A stretch of 64,000 nucleotides of DNA from Streptomyces aurantiacus (lineage in GTDB: Bacteria > Actinomycetota > Actinomycetes > Streptomycetales > Streptomycetaceae). Below the pieces are notes generated by a model that was not told the DNA's origin, did not search any database, and saw only the letters and a list, made by a program, of their open reading frames with translations. The stretch covers positions 8,432,001-8,496,000 of the forward strand of contig NZ_CP114283.1 in assembly GCF_027107535.1 (NCBI RefSeq), read 5' to 3'. The position numbers and the translations under genes are program-made. Shown here piece by piece: positions 59,603-64,000 of this stretch; position 1 is the stretch's first letter, and every line of letters starts with the position of its first letter.

Positions 59603-60373
59603 TCACGGCTGGTACGGCGGGGCGGCGCCCCACGTCCACTTCGGGACGGGCTGCTCCGCCGGAGGCGCCGCGTCGGGTCCGGAGAAGTGCACGGCGAGCC
59701 GCGTCCCCCACTCCGCGTACGCGACGAACGCCGAACGGAACTCGGCGTCCGTCGGCAGGCCCGCCTCGTCCGCCGCGTCCTGCAGCAGGTTGACCCAGCG
59801 CCGCCGCTGGACCTCCGTGATGCTCTTCCCCAGGTGCTTGGCGACCATGTGGCCGTGCCCGCCCTGCGTCTCGGAGTAGGCCGCCGGGCCGCCGAAGACC
59901 TCGCCGAACCAGGCCGCGACATGGGACGCGTGCTCGGCGGCGAGCCCTTCGAAGACGGGCGCGAGGACGTCGTCCTTGAGGACCTTGTCGTAGAAGACCT
60001 CGGTGAGCCGTGTGAAGGCCTCGGCGCCCCCGGCCCAGGAGAACAGCGTGGGCACGGACGCCCCCGTGCCCCGTACGGTCGTCGGCTTGTAGTGGCGCAT
60101 CTCCTGGATGGACCCGACGAACGGGCCGATCTCGGCGACGAAGTCGGTGAAGAGGTCGGACTCGCGGAAGCCCTCGATGTGGTCCTCGGTGGACGTCCAG
60201 GTGATGCGGAGCACGAAATGCTCGAAGTCCTCCTCACAGCGCGCCAGTTCGTAGTCGACGCACTGCGGGGCCGCCGCGAGCTGCGCGGCGGCCCGGGTGT
60301 AGGCGGCGAGGAACTCCGCCGACTGCTGCTCGGGAATGAGGTACCGGATGTACTCAACGGTGTGCGCGGTCAT
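59603..60373 (-). CDS. Antibiotic-monooxygenase (ABM) domain fused to group II truncated globin
   Basis: A 256-residue two-domain protein. Residues about 1-95 are an ABM-type dimeric alpha-beta barrel (EYIRYLIPEQQSAEFLAAYTRAAAQL, ELARCEEDFEHFVLRITWTS, FVAEIGPFVGSIQEMRHY). Residues about 110-230 are a truncated hemoglobin of group II: FSWAGGAEAFTRLTEVFYDKVLKDDVLAPVF, then SHVAAWFGEVFGGPAAYSE, GHGHMVAKHLGKSITEVQRRRWVNLL, with the proximal His in the HMVAKH region and a Trp in RRRWVNLL. trHbO proteins bind oxygen or NO. The fusion suggests a haem-linked oxygenase or a NO/O2 sensor. ATG 60373 begins the homology and has GGGGG just upstream. Confidence 0.87.
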   Translation of the reverse strand: MTAHTVEYIRYLIPEQQSAEFLAAYTRAAAQLAAAPQCVDYELARCEEDFEHFVLRITWTSTEDHIEGFRESDLFTDFVAEIGPFVGSIQEMRHYKPTTVRGTGASVPTLFSWAGGAEAFTRLTEVFYDKVLKDDVLAPVFEGLAAEHASHVAAWFGEVFGGPAAYSETQGGHGHMVAKHLGKSITEVQRRRWVNLLQDAADEAGLPTDAEFRSAFVAYAEWGTRLAVHFSGPDAAPPAEQPVPKWTWGAAPPYQP

Positions 60374-60391
60374 GCCCCCACACAAACACGG

Positions 60392-60426
60392 ACGGCCCGC
60401 CGGAGGCTCTGCTTCCGACGGGCCGT
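60392..60426 (-). terminator. Hairpin after subtilase gene
   Basis: An 8-bp outer stem (60392-60399 with 60419-60426) with an inner 4-bp extension after one mismatch, past the subtilase stop and before the globin gene. Confidence 0.6.
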
Positions 60427-60486
60427 TCGCGTAAGTCAGCGTTCAGCGAACCAGGGGATCAGCCCCGAGGGGCCGGCCCCGGCGGC

Positions 60487-63400
60487 TCACTTCCCGTAGT
60501 ACGCGTTGTAGATCGAGATCGTCGACTTGTTGCCCTTCTTGTCGGTGATCTTGGCGTGGAACGAGATCCCCTTGCCCTTGGCGGGGTTCGTCACGCTGAT
60601 CTTGCCGTTCTTGACGGTGACCTTCTTCCAGGTCTGGCCGTAGTCGTACGACACGTACGTCGCGAGCGACTTCAGGTTCTTGCCCGCGGCCGAACCCTGG
60701 ACGGTGACCGGGACGGAGACCTTCTTGCCCGCCGGGGCCGTGCTGTCCAGGCTCACGGGCGCGTTGAAGCGGACCGAGGAGGCCGGCAGCTTGGCGCTTT
60801 CGACCTTCTTGGAGCGGAACGTCCAGCTGGCGTCGATGCGGGTGGAGGCCGCCGCGACCTTGACGCTGCGCTTGACCGAGGTGGTCAGCTTGTACGAGGC
60901 GTCACCGGCCGGAACCTTGAAGACTCCCTCGCCGAACAGCGGGTCCGTGTTCGAGCCGACCTTGGTGCCGTTGCGGTAGAGCGTCGTGGTGACCGAGGAG
61001 AAGAGCGAGGAGCCGGCGTGGGTCTTGCCGTCGGCGAACAGCGGGACGACACCGTAGATGTCGTTGCCCTCGCGCTGGAGGCCGAAGCCGGAGCCGAGAC
61101 GCGGGCCGAAGACGGCCGTGTTGTAGGTCTTCTCGTAGCTCTTGCCGCCCGTGAAGGTCTGCGACTTGCCGAGCGTGTAGTAGGCCTCGATGATCGGGAA
61201 GCCGTCCGGGTCGACCCCGCCGTGCTGCTCGAAGTTCTGCTCCCACTTCACGCCGTTCGCGGTGGAGACGTGCACCTTCCGCGTGCTGGGCAGCGTCTGC
61301 GGGACACCGATCGCGGAGGCGCTGGAGCTGCCCGGCAGCCAGCCCAAGGTGGTGACCGCGCCCTTCTTGCCGCTCGTCGAGGCGCCCAGGCCGACCTTCA
61401 GCGTGGCCAGTTCGCTCGCCTTGTAGTGCTTGGTGTATCCGGTGGCGAGCTTCTTCACCTTGCCGCCCGCGACGGTGTTGTACTCCTCACCGTCCTTGGC
61501 CCAGTGACTGCCCCACTGCTGGTACAGCGAACCGTCGGTGACCTCCGGACCTGCGTGCGCGGTACGGAAGTTGGCGTACGTGTCCAGCCACCAGCCGAAC
61601 CCGTAGCTGTTGTTGCCGACGTCGACGGTGTAGTCCGGCGAGGCGAACTCCGACTTGGCGTCCGGGTCGGGCACGGTGATGTCCACCGGCTTCGCCGTCC
61701 GCGCGTCCACCGTGATCGTGGTGTTCCTGGTGATGCTCAGCTTCGGCTGGGCCACCCAGTCGGCGCCCTTGGTGAAGTCCTCCGGGTCGACGAAGAACGC
61801 CGAGTTGAGGATGAAGCCGCCCTTGGGCACCCGGACCTTGACGGTGCCGGACTCGTCGTACGGCTCGAACCACTTCTCCGCGGCGAGACCGGAGACACCG
61901 GTCAGGTCGGCGTTGTAGTACTTCGCGGGGTTGCCGTCACGGCCGATCATCTTGAGCGTGACGTCGTACGACTCGGCCTCGCGCTGCACGGCCGCTGCCG
62001 TGCGCACGCTCTGGCCGGCGCCGGTCGCGCTCACGTACGCCGAGTAGCCGCCGTCGAGCGTGCCGCCCAGCTTGGTGTTGACCGTGAGGTCGGCTGAGGC
62101 CGTGCCGCCCGCGGGGACGGTCAGCGTCTTGGCACCGAGCGTGAAGAAGCCGGCCGGTGCGGCCTGCCCCTTCGGGTCGGTGCCGGCCGCGGTGAGGTTC
62201 AGCGTGACGTCGGTCGTCCCGAGGTTCTTGTACGTGACCTTCTTGGTGACCGGGGTGTCGTCGGTGTGCGGCCACTGCTGGATGCCGAAGCTCAGCGACG
62301 ACGGCTCGGCGATCACGGTCTGCTTGATGGCCTTGTCGACCTGGATCCGGCCCGAACCCTGCTGGAACGCCGTGTACTTGCCGCCCTTGGCGGAGCCGGT
62401 CAGCGCGGCCTTGAGCTCGACGTACGTCCAGTCGGGGTGCTGCTGCTTCAGGATCGCCGCGGCGCCCGCTGCATGCGGGGTGGCCATCGACGTACCCGAG
62501 ATGGTCACGTAACCGGCCGGCTTCTCGCCGACCTCGTCGGCGATGACGCTGCCCGGGGCGGAAGCGGCCGTGATGTCCACGCCGGGCGCGGTCACGTCGG
62601 GCTTGATCTGCCCGTCGAGGCCGGGGCCCGTGCTGGAGAACTCGGCCAGCTTGTCCGCGTCGTCGACGGCGCCCACGGTGAGCGCGGCCTCCGCGCTGCC
62701 CGGGGAGCCGACCGTCTGCTCGCCGAACTCGCCGTCGTTGCCGGCGGCGATGGCGAAGAGAACGCCCTTCTCCTTGGACAGCTTGTTGACCTGGGCTTCC
62801 ATCGGGTCGATCTCGGCCGTGTCACCGCCGCCCAGGCTGAGGTTGATGACCGCGGCGCCCTGCTCCACGGCCCAGTCCATGCCCGCGATGATGCCCGAGT
62901 CGTCACCGAAGCCGTTGTCGTCGAGCACCTTGCCGTTGAGCAGCGTGGCACCGGGCGCGACACCCTTGTACTTGCCCGCGGACTTGGCGCCCGTGCCGGC
63001 CGCGATGGACGCGACGTGCGTGCCGTGGCCGAACTTGTCGGTCGCGTCGGGAGCGGTCGAGAAGTTCTTCTCTGCGACGACCTGGCCCTTGAGGTCCGGG
63101 TGGGTCGCGTCGACACCCGTGTCGAGGACGGCGATCTTGACGCCCTTGCCGTCGAACCCGGCGGCCCACGCCTTGTCGGCGCCTATCTGCTTGACGGACT
63201 TGTCGAGGCTGGCCTTGCGGACGCCGTCGAGCCACACATGGGCGATACCCGAGGCCGTCTTCGCGTCACCGCCCTGCGAGTCGGTGACCGCGGACCAGAG
63301 GTCGGAGGCGTCGGCCTTCGGCGTCAGCACCGCGTCCGCGTTCAGCGACTTGAGGGTCCTGCGGACCTTCGTTTCACCGGCCTCGCGGACGTCCGCCTTC

Positions 63401-63822
63401 GCCGCGGCTGCCGCGCCGCGGTAGCCGACGATCAGCTTGAGGCCCTGTTTCTGGGCCTTGCGGCTCGCCGACTTGTTGAGCTCGGTGACGTCGAAGAGCC
63501 GCTGGTCCAGCTTGCCGGTGGCGATGAGCCGCGCGGCGTCGGCCGGCACGACGAGGGTGTGTCCGTCGGCCTTGCGGATCTGGACGGGTATCCCCTCGCG
63601 GCCCTTGGCCCGCTCCAGACCGGTGACCCGGCCCTTGTCGTCGACGACGACACGGTCGCCGGTGATCAGGGTGATGCGGTGCTTGGGCACGGTCTGCAGG
63701 GCCGCGTCACCACCAGTGCGCTTGGCCTCCGCCGACGCCGGGCTGGTCATGCCCGCCGCCAGCGCCACGGCCGCCGCCGTGGCGATCGTGGCCGCGCACG
63801 CTCTTTTCACTTGTCTGCGCAA
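60487..63822 (-). CDS. Large secreted S8 subtilisin-like protease
   Basis: A 1,111-residue exported protease. A signal peptide (about 1-31, ending SPASA) is followed by a long propeptide (about 32-215). The S8 domain then shows catalytic Asp in IAVLDTGVDATHPDL, His in FGHGTHVASIAAG, oxyanion Asn in AIAAGNDGE and Ser in SGTSMATPHAAGAAAIL. About 600 further residues form several beta domains, of which the first (PSSLSFGIQQWPHTDDTPVTKKVTYKNLG) looks Fn3-like. There is no sorting signal, so it is released. The annotated start is TTG 63822, with GGGGGAG very close upstream. GTG 63810 is an alternative and lies closer to the signal peptide core. Confidence 0.9.
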   Translation of the reverse strand: MRRQVKRACAATIATAAAVALAAGMTSPASAEAKRTGGDAALQTVPKHRITLITGDRVVVDDKGRVTGLERAKGREGIPVQIRKADGHTLVVPADAARLIATGKLDQRLFDVTELNKSASRKAQKQGLKLIVGYRGAAAAAKADVREAGETKVRRTLKSLNADAVLTPKADASDLWSAVTDSQGGDAKTASGIAHVWLDGVRKASLDKSVKQIGADKAWAAGFDGKGVKIAVLDTGVDATHPDLKGQVVAEKNFSTAPDATDKFGHGTHVASIAAGTGAKSAGKYKGVAPGATLLNGKVLDDNGFGDDSGIIAGMDWAVEQGAAVINLSLGGGDTAEIDPMEAQVNKLSKEKGVLFAIAAGNDGEFGEQTVGSPGSAEAALTVGAVDDADKLAEFSSTGPGLDGQIKPDVTAPGVDITAASAPGSVIADEVGEKPAGYVTISGTSMATPHAAGAAAILKQQHPDWTYVELKAALTGSAKGGKYTAFQQGSGRIQVDKAIKQTVIAEPSSLSFGIQQWPHTDDTPVTKKVTYKNLGTTDVTLNLTAAGTDPKGQAAPAGFFTLGAKTLTVPAGGTASADLTVNTKLGGTLDGGYSAYVSATGAGQSVRTAAAVQREAESYDVTLKMIGRDGNPAKYYNADLTGVSGLAAEKWFEPYDESGTVKVRVPKGGFILNSAFFVDPEDFTKGADWVAQPKLSITRNTTITVDARTAKPVDITVPDPDAKSEFASPDYTVDVGNNSYGFGWWLDTYANFRTAHAGPEVTDGSLYQQWGSHWAKDGEEYNTVAGGKVKKLATGYTKHYKASELATLKVGLGASTSGKKGAVTTLGWLPGSSSASAIGVPQTLPSTRKVHVSTANGVKWEQNFEQHGGVDPDGFPIIEAYYTLGKSQTFTGGKSYEKTYNTAVFGPRLGSGFGLQREGNDIYGVVPLFADGKTHAGSSLFSSVTTTLYRNGTKVGSNTDPLFGEGVFKVPAGDASYKLTTSVKRSVKVAAASTRIDASWTFRSKKVESAKLPASSVRFNAPVSLDSTAPAGKKVSVPVTVQGSAAGKNLKSLATYVSYDYGQTWKKVTVKNGKISVTNPAKGKGISFHAKITDKKGNKSTISIYNAYYGK

Positions 63823-64000
63823 GTCTCCCCCTGGAGATCAGGTCCGGGATGAATCCCCGTTCATCCGGCCGGGGGACATCCCGTACGCATGCTCGCGCGC
63901 ATCCCCCCGGAATACTCAGTATGCCGGGGGGTGAACAGGTGCTCAATAGTGAGACGAGAGTCAAGAGTTCGCATTTTCCCGGACGGTGATCTTTCCCTTC
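63823..64000. other. Upstream region of subtilase gene at window edge
   Basis: 178 bases that should hold the subtilase promoter. I see no clear -35/-10 pair and no other gene start before the window ends. Confidence 0.3.

Noticed and set aside
62505..62520. Possible TTA codon in the subtilase gene
   Set aside because: In the coding frame the bases read GGT TAC, so TTA is out of frame.
1..64000. Secondary-metabolite gene cluster
   Set aside because: No PKS, NRPS, terpene synthase or RiPP genes; the exporters and regulators here stand alone.
1..64000. tRNA genes, rRNA genes, insertion sequences or prophage
   Set aside because: No cloverleaf-like or rRNA-like stretches, no transposase, integrase or phage structural genes were recognised on either strand.

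Overview
The window is chromosomal DNA of a Streptomyces or a very close relative. By eye it is about 70% or more G+C, and the coding frames have the strong third-position GC bias of the genus. The gene content is typical of streptomycetes: mycothiol S-conjugate amidase, GTP-type PEP carboxykinase, GreA, threonine ammonia-lyase, cystathionine gamma-synthase, MsrA, a secreted GH18 chitinase and a secreted subtilase. Start codons are often GTG or TTG, and several genes look leaderless. I see no rRNA, tRNA, CRISPR array, insertion sequence or prophage.

Layout. 1-3602 (minus): one end of a Tad/Flp-pilus locus, with a CpaB-like protein, a CpaE-like ATPase fused to a TadE pseudopilin, a second small gene cut by the window edge, and an unrelated-looking Cys-motif protein. 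3821-9639: a DasR-type promoter and chitinase, an Nramp-like transporter, an M14 carboxypeptidase and a repeat-bearing hypothetical. 9733-16857: a divergent catabolic cluster around an IclR regulator. The minus arm holds a KDG-type sugar kinase, IclR, RidA and a GntP permease; the plus arm holds a D-amino-acid dehydratase-like PLP enzyme and an N-acyl-D-amino-acid deacylase. The parts fit uptake and breakdown of an N-acylated amino-sugar acid. 16887-19925: a secreted trypsin-like protease, an aminotransferase and a small orphan gene.

20231-24667 is a four-gene operon: a membrane-anchored binding-protein-like gene, TelA, a binding-protein/VWA lipoprotein and a two-helix membrane protein. It looks like an envelope stress or defence module. 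24730-30854: pckG, a PAQR/TrhA membrane protein, an MFS exporter with its own TetR, and a Mut7-C RNase-like protein. 31039-37707 (minus) is a translationally coupled glycan operon: a processive GT2, a GT39, a DPM-like GT2 fused to GtrA, and a secreted copper-radical oxidase. 37908-43726: a DUF255/YyaL protein and a 1,067-residue STAND NTPase with TPRs.

43475-54285 is housekeeping: mca with a small membrane partner, a DUF4307 protein, greA, a DrrAB-type ABC exporter, ilvA, a MarR regulator, a sigma-like factor with a tiny membrane partner, metB, a membrane-anchored hypothetical and msrA. 54537-57203 is a patch of orphan genes (DUF4291, a 102-residue protein, a TPR-like protein). 57316-63822: a zinc alcohol dehydrogenase divergent from an XRE regulator, a monooxygenase-globin fusion, and a large secreted subtilase. 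Most convergent gene pairs are separated by strong hairpins, so transcription-unit boundaries are unusually clear.
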